Assembly (NCBI GenBank): GCA_017532345.1
Contig: JAFXJJ010000070.1
Coordinates: forward strand, 1 to 53,490
Origin: Erysipelotrichales bacterium
GTDB taxonomy: Bacteria; Bacillota_I; Bacilli_A; Erysipelotrichales; Erysipelotrichaceae
Reading direction: 5' to 3'
DNA length: 53,490 bases
The notes beneath the pieces are model-generated. The model was given only the letters and a program-made list of their open reading frames with translations, ran no database searches and was not told the origin of the DNA. Every line of letters begins with the position of its first letter. Position 1 is the stretch's first letter. Position numbers and translations under genes: made by a program. Positions 1 to 7,914 of the stretch are shown here, one piece after another.

Positions 1-2
1 AA

Positions 3-78
<76 letters not shown>

Positions 79-81
79 AAA

Positions 82-157
82 TGGTGGAGGTTAACGGGCT
101 CGAACCGCTGACCCTCTGCTTGTAAGGCAGATGCTCTCCCAACTGAGCTAAACCTCC
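82..157 (-). tRNA. tRNA-Val (anticodon UAC)
   Basis: A complete 76-nt tRNA on the minus strand. The acceptor GGAGGTT pairs with AACCTCC, with discriminator A and an encoded CCA. The anticodon stem TCTGC/GCAGA encloses loop CTTACAA, giving anticodon UAC (Val). It is the first gene after the promoter at 176-204, and tRNA-Thr follows after 3 nt. Confidence 0.97.
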
Positions 158-175
158 ATAACTGAATGCTTAAAT

Positions 176-204
176 AATATACCATCTTTCTTAAATGAGG
201 TCAA
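176..204 (-). promoter_or_regulatory. Promoter of the tRNA-Val/tRNA-Thr unit
   Basis: On the minus strand, -35 TTGACC (204-199) and -10 TATATT (181-176) are separated by exactly 17 bp. Transcription would start about 10-15 nt upstream of the mature 5' end of tRNA-Val. The match to the sigma-A consensus is good in both boxes. Confidence 0.75.
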
Positions 205-488
205 TACTTTTTTTCAGAAATTCAAAAGTTATTTTCTTAATGCATACAGTGAGTGTAGGATAATGAATTTAAGTCAGTTGAAAATTAGTTGTTAAATTTT
301 AAAATGTAATTATATATTTACCATAAAAATAGAATGAAATAGCATTTATTAAAGTCTCTGTAAATTTCGCGCAAATATTCTAAAATAGATGAAATAATCA
401 AGCTTTTTAAGTGGTCGATATATGTACTTTTAAATTTTATATGATATAATTTTCTTATATAACAAATGTTAAAATGAGGTGACTAATT
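205..488. other. AT-rich intergenic region with a -10 box
   Basis: No gene, repeat or RNA fold is evident here. A TATAAT at 445-450 lies 39 bp before the ATG at 489 and is the likely -10 element of that gene, but no convincing -35 box stands 16-18 bp upstream of it. The ribosome site GAGGTG lies at 477-482. Confidence 0.4.
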
Positions 489-1457
489 ATGGAAAAGTTT
501 AAAATTGATAAAGAAGCATTAAAAAGTAAATTTAATAAAGAAAAGTTTATTGATGCAGCTAATACAATTGGTGATAAAGCTAAACAGGCAGCTGATGTTG
601 CAACGAAATTTACTAAAGATAGTGGTGAGTTTTTAGAAACACAATATAAAAATGCAAAAGATGAAATAGAATTGAAAGTGTTTAGTCCTGTTTTTGAAAA
701 TGAAATTAAAGAAAAAATACAATCTAATCCTATAATGTTAAGAATAGAAGAAGATGGAGGAAAGAGAAATTCATCTGAAGTGTGTGTTGGCTCAATCGGA
801 CATATAGAATCAATCAAAGGAAAAGATATATTGACTATATATAATCAATTTGCTAATGATTATGGGTTTAATTTTTATCCAGTGCTAGTGAATACTTTTT
901 ATTTAAGTAACCCATATGTTGAGAATATGTATATTTGTATTGATGATTATTTTAATTATTTGAAGCGTGCCAAAGTTGATGAGCTAGAGCAAATTGCTTT
1001 TGCATTAGGGGCAAAACATGTAAAAGTAACATTGAAAGAGGTTCGCAAGCAAATTGTTTCAAATAGTATTAAAGGCAGTGTAAGTGGTCGATTTGGTGGA
1101 GATAGTTTAAAAGGAAATCATGCTATTTCGAATAATGTTACTGACTATTCTGAACTAGAAGTAGCTAAGGATGTTGAATTTGAAGGAAACGATAATCCAA
1201 TTTATCCTGAATTAGTTTATTTTAAAGAAGAAAAAGATATTTTAAATTTAATTCAAATGCGACTTGATAAAAATATTAATCAAATTAAATCTAAAACATA
1301 TACTTTAAATTATGTTAGTAGTAAAGATATTCGTGAAGAAACAGCAACATCAATTGATGCTGTTTTAAAGCACTTGCATCTTTCAGGAAATGCATCAGTC
1401 GCTAGTGAAGTTGAGGCTAAAAATAGAATAGTATTTGAATATACAATTAAATTTTAA
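489..1457 (+). CDS. Hypothetical protein, helical N-terminus
   Basis: The product is 322 residues and I do not recognise the family. Residues 1-65 are a Lys/Asp/Glu/Ala-rich amphipathic helix. The rest is a soluble alpha/beta-like region, including an IAFALGAKHVKVTLKE stretch near residues 168-183 and a beta-rich C-terminus ending in FEYTIKF. There is no signal peptide or clear membrane segment. The ATG at 489 has GAGGTG 6 nt upstream and a TATAAT box at 445-450. A hairpin terminator at 1483-1508 follows, so the gene looks monocistronic. It could be a cytoplasmic or membrane-peripheral protein; no function is assigned. Confidence 0.8.
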   Translation: MEKFKIDKEALKSKFNKEKFIDAANTIGDKAKQAADVATKFTKDSGEFLETQYKNAKDEIELKVFSPVFENEIKEKIQSNPIMLRIEEDGGKRNSSEVCVGSIGHIESIKGKDILTIYNQFANDYGFNFYPVLVNTFYLSNPYVENMYICIDDYFNYLKRAKVDELEQIAFALGAKHVKVTLKEVRKQIVSNSIKGSVSGRFGGDSLKGNHAISNNVTDYSELEVAKDVEFEGNDNPIYPELVYFKEEKDILNLIQMRLDKNINQIKSKTYTLNYVSSKDIREETATSIDAVLKHLHLSGNASVASEVEAKNRIVFEYTIKF

Positions 1458-1482
1458 TCGAAACGACTTTAATAGATAATTA

Positions 1483-1508
1483 GGTAGCCAATCGGCTACC
1501 CTTTTATT
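1483..1508 (+). terminator. Rho-independent terminator after the 489-1457 gene
   Basis: The 7-bp stem GGTAGCC/GGCTACC has loop AATC and is followed by CTTTTATTT. Confidence 0.8.
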
Positions 1509-1550
1509 TGTAAAATAAAACTAGAAATCATATAAATATAATTTCTAGTT
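1505..1550 (-). terminator. Terminator of the oxidoreductase pair (minus strand)
   Basis: A perfect 10-bp inverted repeat AACTAGAAAT/ATTTCTAGTT (1519-1528 and 1541-1550) has a 12-nt AT loop. On the minus strand it is followed by TTTATTTT. It lies 10 nt past the stop codon of the minus-strand gene at 1560. Confidence 0.65.
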
Positions 1551-1559
1551 TATGCTGAT

Positions 1560-2453
1560 TTACACTTTCGATACTTTTAATACTTCATTAGCATTATGAA
1601 TATCATTGATATTTGTGACTTTATTTTCATATAAGTCTAAAATATAATTCATTTCATTAATGTACATATCTTCATCTTCTGCTTTGATACTAGCTTTTGA
1701 TGAACGTAATTCCTTATTAGTAAAGTCTAATACAAATGTATCATCATTTGTATATAATTCAATTTCACGTTTTGTGATACGTCCAAAATAGTCTAAATGT
1801 AATTCTACACATTTACTATCATATTGTGCAATGTATGTTGCGAAGTCATTAGAATTAATTTGTAGTGATGATAATTTACTTGCTAGTTTAATAACTTCAT
1901 TAGGCATACCTAAGAATGCTGTGATATAGTCAAATTCATGAATTAAATCTAAATCTACACCACCACCTAGTTCACTATTAGCACTATAAGAAGTAGTATA
2001 GTCACTACCTTTACGCCAATTAGGTAAATACGATGAACAAATAGCACGAGCAGCTATTACTTTACTGGCATCGACAAATTCAGTTAATAGCTTATATACT
2101 GCTGAATGACGTAGTGGACAGTTTACATAATATGTAGTATTTGGATTTAATTTACTTTCATCAATTTCTGAAATAGACACTGGTTTCTCAATGACCATAA
2201 GCTTTGTGTGATCTTGGAATTTAAGAATTGTTTCTTCATGAAGCGAAGTAGGGTTAGTAATGAATACGATATCGTAATTCTCATATACTTTATCACTATT
2301 TAAGAATTGCTTCTCAATACCATTTAGTTTACCAGTGATTTTTTGTCTGAAAGCATGAACTTCTAATGGTATTTGACGTTCTGTACATAGCGTACGTAGA
2401 TTTGTAAGGTGTCGATTTCCAATACTACCTAGTCCAATAAATGCTACCTTCAT
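1560..2453 (-). CDS. Gfo/Idh/MocA family oxidoreductase (EKP intact)
   Basis: This 297-residue protein has an N-terminal Rossmann NAD(P) motif GLGSIGNRH (residues 7-15) and the family EKP motif at 89-91, whose lysine is catalytic in the family. The C-terminal half has the usual alpha/beta substrate domain. I place the start at the ATG at 2453, not the TTG at 2468: a strong GAGGAGG (2466-2460) lies 6 nt before the ATG, and the upstream gene stops at 2455, so the two are separated by 1 nt and translationally coupled. Substrate is unknown. It is the paralogue and operon partner of the gene at 2455-3423, which lacks the EKP lysine. Confidence 0.88.
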   Translation of the reverse strand: MKVAFIGLGSIGNRHLTNLRTLCTERQIPLEVHAFRQKITGKLNGIEKQFLNSDKVYENYDIVFITNPTSLHEETILKFQDHTKLMVIEKPVSISEIDESKLNPNTTYYVNCPLRHSAVYKLLTEFVDASKVIAARAICSSYLPNWRKGSDYTTSYSANSELGGGVDLDLIHEFDYITAFLGMPNEVIKLASKLSSLQINSNDFATYIAQYDSKCVELHLDYFGRITKREIELYTNDDTFVLDFTNKELRSSKASIKAEDEDMYINEMNYILDLYENKVTNINDIHNANEVLKVSKV

Positions 2454-2454
2454 A

Positions 2455-3423
2455 TTATGCCTCCTCAATAGTATTAATGATTTGTTGTGTATATAAGTCT
2501 TCTTTAAAACTATAATGAATATTAGTATTTGTTTCTAATGTATTTAAGAATGCCAAGATTTCATCTACATAAGCATTCTCAATGATATTATCAGAATAGT
2601 TAGGATTCTTATTAATATCAGTATATAAAGAAACAGTATCTAATTCTTTGGTTTCAAAGTTATATTCTTGCAGGCTATTAGGTTTACCTTGCCAGAAATA
2701 ATGATAATTTTCATGTATTACTTCTAATGTACGAATAGCCTTTCTTGATGCAAGATCAATTGTGATAATACCACTATTGTTGTTTTCATGCTCTAGAATT
2801 AGTTGATATGTATCATCATAATCAATATCTAATGTTGTAGTTTTACGCTTTACAATATGCATATTCGTAATCTTACCAAAAGTAGTGATAATCCATGGTA
2901 ATTCAATACCAAGTAATTCTCGACATCCATTACTCTTCTTATCATTGACAAAGAAATTTTTATAATTTTCCCATGGGTGCCAGTCAGGTAAATATTGACC
3001 TACATGATAAGTATAAGTGTTGTTAGCTAGTTCTTTATGTTCTTTGATGTATTGTAGTTCTTTACGATACAGCATTGTTGAAGACAAGAATAAGTGTAGG
3101 TTCTTTGCTTCCGCAAGCTTCATATTTTCTTCATATCCATCATCTGTTAAGTTGATTTCCGTAAATACATGAAGATTATGTAGTAAACATTCTTTAATAA
3201 TACTTGCATGTACTAATGGCGATGTACATACAAAGGCTGCATCAACATGTGGAGCAGCTTCATTAATAGAAGAATATGTAGTTACATTAAATGTTTCTTC
3301 AACATCTTTTCTTCGTTCTATATTTGCATCAACACCAATAATATTTACATCAGGCATCACTTGTTTTAAAAGTCGTAAACGTCTTTTTCCCATTGATCCT
3401 AAACCGATAATCATGAATTTCAT
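2455..3423 (-). CDS. Gfo/Idh/MocA-like protein, EKP motif degenerate
   Basis: This 322-residue protein has a Rossmann motif GLGSMGKRR (residues 7-15). The position of the family EKP motif reads E89-I90-N91, so the catalytic lysine is absent. That suggests a non-redox or altered role, or a subunit supporting the intact paralogue encoded just downstream. The ATG at 3423 is preceded by GGAGG with suitable spacing, and both genes share one operon ending at the hairpin at 1505-1550. Pairs of this family often act on sugars or nucleotide sugars, but nothing nearby fixes the substrate. Confidence 0.85.
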   Translation of the reverse strand: MKFMIIGLGSMGKRRLRLLKQVMPDVNIIGVDANIERRKDVEETFNVTTYSSINEAAPHVDAAFVCTSPLVHASIIKECLLHNLHVFTEINLTDDGYEENMKLAEAKNLHLFLSSTMLYRKELQYIKEHKELANNTYTYHVGQYLPDWHPWENYKNFFVNDKKSNGCRELLGIELPWIITTFGKITNMHIVKRKTTTLDIDYDDTYQLILEHENNNSGIITIDLASRKAIRTLEVIHENYHYFWQGKPNSLQEYNFETKELDTVSLYTDINKNPNYSDNIIENAYVDEILAFLNTLETNTNIHYSFKEDLYTQQIINTIEEA

Positions 3424-3500
3424 AGTTATACCTCCATAACTAATAATATGTTACCACAATATTAAGTTTTGTGCTATACTGTAAGTCTAGGAGGTGTTTT

Positions 3501-3920
3501 ATGAAGATTTATAATACACATGCTTTAACTCGTAATCAAAGATTTATGAATGCAGTAATTGCGGGCAGTATCGCAACAGTATTATCTGGTATTGTATTGG
3601 GGTATGTATTGCGTTTTGTTCCTATTGCTTTTGATATTTTCTATTTGGCAGTTGGTTATGCGATTGGGTATGCCATTCGTACTTATGGTAGAGGTGTACA
3701 ACCACGCTTTTCAGTACTTGGGGCAGTTATGACTTTCATTGCGTTAGTAATTGCTGACTCTGTTCGTTTTGTTGGTTTATTAGGTGTTGTGAATCCTGCA
3801 GTATGGATTATGGTGATTAATTATTATTTTACTTCATTATCTTCGATCTCAGGTATTATTAATATTATCTTCCGTGTGTGTGCGGTAGTATTAGGGTATG
3901 AACAAAGTAGAATTGTGTAG
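3501..3920 (+). CDS. Small integral membrane protein, function unknown
   Basis: The product is 139 residues with about four hydrophobic segments (roughly residues 17-40, 44-62, 72-100 and 108-133) and short polar loops. I do not recognise the family. The ATG at 3501 is chosen because AGGAGG (3490-3495) lies 5 nt upstream; the frame is open to 3471 but those codons precede the ribosome site. A TATACT at 3475-3480 is a plausible -10 box. The gene ends 8 nt before alr and is probably co-transcribed with it. Confidence 0.8.
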   Translation: MKIYNTHALTRNQRFMNAVIAGSIATVLSGIVLGYVLRFVPIAFDIFYLAVGYAIGYAIRTYGRGVQPRFSVLGAVMTFIALVIADSVRFVGLLGVVNPAVWIMVINYYFTSLSSISGIINIIFRVCAVVLGYEQSRIV

Positions 3921-3928
3921 GTGTTAAT

Positions 3929-5053
3929 ATGAATTTTTATAGAGATACATTTGCGCAAATTGATTTAACGCAATTTGAAGAAAATATTAAGCGTATCAAA
4001 AATGTAAATGGTAAACAAATGATAGCTGTTATTAAGGCTAATGCGTATGGGCATGGAGCTAGCTATATCGCTAGAAAAGTAATGGAATTAGGTGCTGTTA
4101 TGTTAGCTGTATCATCGCTTGATGAGGCTATCACATTACGTCATGATGGCATTGATGCACCAATTTTATGTGTAGGTTATACTAGACCTAGAGATGTATC
4201 GTTAGCGATGTTTTATGATATCACATTAACAGTTCCTTCACTTGAATGGTGTAATGAATTAGAAAAGATTAAACCAGAAGGTAAATTAAAAGTACATCTT
4301 GCTTATGATACTGGTATGAATCGTATTGGTATGAAAACGATAGATGAATTAAAGGAATGTATAACTACATTACATGGTAAATATGTATGTATTGATGGTA
4401 TTTTCACGCACTATACTATGAGTGATGCGGATGATGAGATTATGACGAATGATCAGTATCGAAAGTTTAAAGAAGTGGTTGTTGAACTACAAAACTTATG
4501 TAACTTTACATACATTCATGCATCAAATAGTGATGCGACAATGCACTATAAAGAAGATATTACGAATGCAGTAAGAATCGGACTTGTGATGTTTGGAATT
4601 TCATCGTTTGATACTGAAGTAAAACCAATCTTATCATTATATACTAGATTATCTAGAGTTAAGAAGGTTAATAAAGGAGAGGGTATAGGATATTCTCAAA
4701 CTTATACGATGAGTGAAGATGGCTATATCGGTACTATACCGATTGGTTATGCTGATGGATGGATTAGAAAAAATCAAGATCGTTCATGTTACATCGGGAA
4801 AGAAGCGTGTCGTTTTGTTGGTAGAATTTGCATGGACCAAGCAATGATACTATTGGATAAAGAATATCCTGTAGATACACCAGTTGAACTAATAGGACCA
4901 CATGTTTCACTAGTGGAAATGGCTAAAGAATTAGATACAATTCCTTATGAAATCATGTGTTTATTAACTGATCGTGTGCCTCGTGTATATTTAGAAAATG
5001 GTGAAGTGGTAGCTATTGATAATCCACGTATGAGATATTCGGAAGCAAAATAA
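3929..5053 (+). CDS. alr: Alanine racemase
   Basis: This PLP enzyme interconverts L- and D-alanine and supplies D-Ala for peptidoglycan. At 374 residues it has normal length. The PLP lysine is K36 in AVIKANAYGHG, and the second catalytic base is the tyrosine in GIGYSQTY (Y255). The C-terminal beta domain contains GRICMDQ. It is cytoplasmic and homodimeric in the family. The ATG at 3929 lies 8 nt after the membrane-protein gene, with TAGGTG overlapping that gene's stop. A bidirectional terminator follows at 5052-5075. Confidence 0.97.
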   Translation: MNFYRDTFAQIDLTQFEENIKRIKNVNGKQMIAVIKANAYGHGASYIARKVMELGAVMLAVSSLDEAITLRHDGIDAPILCVGYTRPRDVSLAMFYDITLTVPSLEWCNELEKIKPEGKLKVHLAYDTGMNRIGMKTIDELKECITTLHGKYVCIDGIFTHYTMSDADDEIMTNDQYRKFKEVVVELQNLCNFTYIHASNSDATMHYKEDITNAVRIGLVMFGISSFDTEVKPILSLYTRLSRVKKVNKGEGIGYSQTYTMSEDGYIGTIPIGYADGWIRKNQDRSCYIGKEACRFVGRICMDQAMILLDKEYPVDTPVELIGPHVSLVEMAKELDTIPYEIMCLLTDRVPRVYLENGEVVAIDNPRMRYSEAK

Positions 5054-5075
5054 AAGGCATAATAGTGCCTTTTTT
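5052..5075. terminator. Bidirectional terminator between alr and the YihY-like gene
   Basis: The stem AAAAGGCA/TGCCTTTT (loop TAATAG) is followed by a T-run on the plus strand and by TTTTATTTT on the minus strand. It sits between two convergent genes and overlaps both stop codons. Confidence 0.85.
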
Positions 5076-5832
5076 AGTTATGAGTCATTTTAAAGTACGT
5101 TTCATTAATAATGTGACATATATGTAAGATACTTGATATTAGTTTAATAGCTAGTAAAATAATCATAATAGATGCAAGACTACCATAAATATCATTATAA
5201 TTAGTGAAGTTATTTATATAAAAGAAAAACAAATTAGATAGTATTGTAAGACAAATGGAGAATGTCAAGGTACCTGGTATTATATCTTTTATGTGATGTC
5301 TAGGATAAGAAATAATTGTAAAGAAAATTAATGCTAGGATAATATAGAGTACCATGGTTATTAATGAATTTAAGATAATTGGTAGAGTAGGAATCATAAT
5401 CTTAATAATACTATTGGCAGATATGGTAATCATAATTAAGATGATGAAAGCTAGTGGAGCTAATAAGGAATGTATAGTATAAAGAATTGTTGGATGATTA
5501 TCAACTTCTTCATAAGAAAAAGCGATAATGATACTATAGAAGCTTCGAGAAGCGGTATAATATGAGATTCCTAGAGTGACGATAAATGAGAGGAATCCTA
5601 AATCACGGGTGTGTAATCCTACATTGATTATTTCTTGAATAATATGAATTGGTATAAAGCCAGATAATAATTCTTTAATCCATTCTGTAGACTCAATTAA
5701 GTGTAATGATGCAATACTTAATAGGGCTATTAAGGGAATGATTGACATTAGTATCGCGAAACTAATACTATTACGAATTAATGAAGATTCGGGTTTGAAA
5801 TATTGTTTAATGATAGTAATAATAAAGTGCAT
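5074..5832 (-). CDS. YihY/BrkB-family membrane protein
   Basis: This 252-residue integral membrane protein has about six hydrophobic segments. The C-terminal block NDIYGSLASIMIILLAIKL followed by an ICHIINE tail resembles the conserved YGS...NE region of the YihY/virulence factor BrkB family (the old RNase BN misannotation). The molecular role of the family is not firmly established. The ATG at 5832 has TAGGTG upstream. The gene converges on alr and shares its terminator. Confidence 0.82.
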   Translation of the reverse strand: MHFIITIIKQYFKPESSLIRNSISFAILMSIIPLIALLSIASLHLIESTEWIKELLSGFIPIHIIQEIINVGLHTRDLGFLSFIVTLGISYYTASRSFYSIIIAFSYEEVDNHPTILYTIHSLLAPLAFIILIMITISANSIIKIMIPTLPIILNSLITMVLYIILALIFFTIISYPRHHIKDIIPGTLTFSICLTILSNLFFFYINNFTNYNDIYGSLASIMIILLAIKLISSILHICHIINETYFKMTHN

Positions 5833-5900
5833 AATTCACCTACTTTCCTTATTCGACAAAATTAAATGACAGTTTTGAAGTATAATATAGCCAGGTGATA

Positions 5901-6383
5901 TTATGAACGTAACGATTGATGCTTTGTTAGCTTTATTTTTGATATTAGTTGTTTTATATGTTGCTTATTTGGTAGATAATTTAATTGATGAAGTTTAAAT
6001 AAGCAAAATATTGTTAGTATAACTGAGATAAAGTATAGTATGATGCTAAGTGCTTTAAAGGGAACGTGAAAAGGCAGGATAAAAAGGACTTTTCCAATAT
6101 AAGCAGAATAGGGCATTTGATAAGAAGTTGTAGTGATGCGATAATTACATATATCCTTAGATAGATATGTATCGATATGGTACATATCTTTTTCTTTGAA
6201 AATGATAGTATCATTAGGCTCTAATTCACTAACTAATGAGTGGTAGTTTATTGATGTGCGGTTATCTATTTCAATGATAGAAAGTTTATATTCTAGATTA
6301 AAAGTAATGGCTAATAAAATGGCGATAGAACAAAATAGAAAACTTGTGAAATTTAAAACATAATTTATTTTTTTTATTGTCAT
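5901..6383 (-). CDS. Membrane protein, weakly signal-peptidase-I-like
   Basis: The product is 160 residues with a membrane segment near 8-28, an extracytoplasmic beta-like stretch, and a second membrane segment near 107-130. The block ELEPNDTIIFKE followed by IGKVLFILPF recalls archaeal/SipW-type signal peptidases, whose cores read LxxGDxIxxK and IGKVxFxIPY. However, no catalytic serine block before the first strand is recognisable, so activity is doubtful. The ATG at 6383 has AGGAG upstream. The 3' third overlaps a 31-codon open frame on the plus strand. Confidence 0.65.
   Translation of the reverse strand: MTIKKINYVLNFTSFLFCSIAILLAITFNLEYKLSIIEIDNRTSINYHSLVSELEPNDTIIFKEKDMYHIDTYLSKDICNYRITTTSYQMPYSAYIGKVLFILPFHVPFKALSIILYFISVILTIFCLFKLHQLNYLPNKQHIKQLISKIKLTKHQSLRS
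5903..5998 (+). CDS. Possible 31-residue single-TM peptide
   Basis: The frame reads ATG to TAA. It encodes a short polar start, a roughly 17-residue hydrophobic helix (residues 8-24) and an acidic end (DNLIDEV). A TATAAT at 5881-5886 and a CAGGTG ribosome-like site (5892-5897) precede the ATG. The spacing from -10 to start codon is very short, and the frame lies antisense to the end of the gene at 5901-6383. It is therefore only a candidate. Confidence 0.25.
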   Translation: MNVTIDALLALFLILVVLYVAYLVDNLIDEV

Positions 6384-6548
6384 AAAATATCATCTCCTGT
6401 CAGTTATCGTAACAGCCGGAGATTGCGAAATTTGTCGGAAATAAGTGGAAATTAACTAGTCGTGAAAAGATAGGGTAATATTTATGTAAACTAGGTTACA
6501 ATTGTGTGAATTTAACTATATTTTATACTATTACATTTTAAAGTATTG

Positions 6549-6557
6549 TGTTATAAT
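6549..6557 (+). promoter_or_regulatory. Extended -10 promoter of the rnf operon
   Basis: TG-T-TATAAT, an extended -10 element, lies 52 bp before rnfC. The -35 region is poor (ATTACA at 6530-6535 with 16 bp spacing). An AGGAAAGG ribosome site stands before the ATG at 6610. Confidence 0.6.
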
Positions 6558-6609
6558 TATGTTGTTGAATTGAGTTTAAATTATCAATTTAGGAAAGGAT
6601 GAAACAAAT

Positions 6610-7899
6610 ATGTCAATTTTTACAGGACCTATGCGCCAACATCTTGATGGTAAGAAAGAACTTACTGCACATGAAGAAGTTGTCGTACTTGAAACACCTG
6701 AGAAAGTTTACATTCCTCTTTACCAAGGAAATTCAACAAAGTTTGAAGTTTTAGTAAAAGAGGGAGATAAAGTTAAGGTTGGTACAAAAGTAGCTTATCG
6801 TAATGATAATTTTATCGTGCCAGTATTCTCAAGCGTTTCTGGAACAGTTGGTAAAGTAGAAAATGTAATGTCTACTACTTTAAAACCACTTCCACATTTA
6901 GTTATTGTTAGTGATGGTTTAAATGAAACTGAAAAATCATTTGAAACAATCGATTACAAAACTGCTAGTCGCGAAGAATTAGTTGCATTCACTAAGGATG
7001 CTGGTATTGTTGGTTGCGGTGGAGCTGGATTCCCAACATACGTTAAGTATCAATTTGCTAAAGACTGTCACACTATTTTAATTAATGGTGTTGAATGTGA
7101 ACCTTACATTACAGCTGATGCAGCTATGATGGAAAAGTACACAAAAGAATTAATCATTGGTACTGATGCAATGATTAAAATGGCTGATGCAAAAGCTGCT
7201 ATTATCGCAATTAAGACTACTAAAGTAGAATTAATTAAGAAAGTACGTGAAGCATTAGCTGGTTATTCAAATATTACAGTACAAGAAGTTCCTGATGTAT
7301 ATCCAATGGGGTGGGAAAGAACTGTAGTATATGAAGTATTCAAAAAACGTTATGATCGTTTACCTGGTGAAGTAGGCGTAGTTGTTAACAATGCTACTAC
7401 TGCTATTTCTTTAGCTCAAGCAATGCTAGAAGGTCATGGTATTACTCATAAGATGGTAACTGTTAGTGGTGAAGCTGTTAAGACTCCACGTAACGTATGG
7501 GTACCAGTTGGAACAAAAGTTAAAGAAGTTGTGAAAGCATTAGGTGGATACACTTGTGAAGATGTATTATGTATTGCTGGTGGTCCAATGATGGGTAAAG
7601 CAATTATCAATGATGAATGGGTAATTAGTGCTAGCTCAAATGCTGTTACAGTTTTAGAAACTAAACCAATCGATTCAGTAGCATGTTTACGTTGTGGTCA
7701 ATGTAGTGAACATTGTCCTGCTGGATTACAACCAGTACGTATTCGTCAAGCTGAAAAGGCTGGAGATATTGAAACAATTAAAGCTAATGATGTTAACAGT
7801 TGTATTGAATGTGGTATGTGTACTTACATTTGTCCATCTAAGCTTGATGTTACAGAAAGTGTGCGTCGTGCAAAACGTCGTGTACAATTATTAAAATAG
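6610..7899 (+). CDS. rnfC: Rnf complex subunit RnfC
   Basis: This is the NADH-binding peripheral subunit of the ion-translocating ferredoxin:NAD+ oxidoreductase. At 429 residues it contains the N-terminal RnfC barrel, the glycine-rich VGCGGAGFPTYVK block (about 134-146) that binds flavin/NAD in the family, an SLBB-like region, and two [4Fe-4S] motifs. These are CLRCGQCSEHCP starting at residue 359 and CIECGMCTYICP starting at residue 398. All eight cysteines are present. It is the first gene of rnfCDGEAB, and rnfD follows after 15 nt with a GGGAGGA ribosome site. It acts on the cytoplasmic face. Confidence 0.97.
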   Translation: MSIFTGPMRQHLDGKKELTAHEEVVVLETPEKVYIPLYQGNSTKFEVLVKEGDKVKVGTKVAYRNDNFIVPVFSSVSGTVGKVENVMSTTLKPLPHLVIVSDGLNETEKSFETIDYKTASREELVAFTKDAGIVGCGGAGFPTYVKYQFAKDCHTILINGVECEPYITADAAMMEKYTKELIIGTDAMIKMADAKAAIIAIKTTKVELIKKVREALAGYSNITVQEVPDVYPMGWERTVVYEVFKKRYDRLPGEVGVVVNNATTAISLAQAMLEGHGITHKMVTVSGEAVKTPRNVWVPVGTKVKEVVKALGGYTCEDVLCIAGGPMMGKAIINDEWVISASSNAVTVLETKPIDSVACLRCGQCSEHCPAGLQPVRIRQAEKAGDIETIKANDVNSCIECGMCTYICPSKLDVTESVRRAKRRVQLLK

Positions 7900-7914
7900 G
7901 GAGGAACTAATAAA

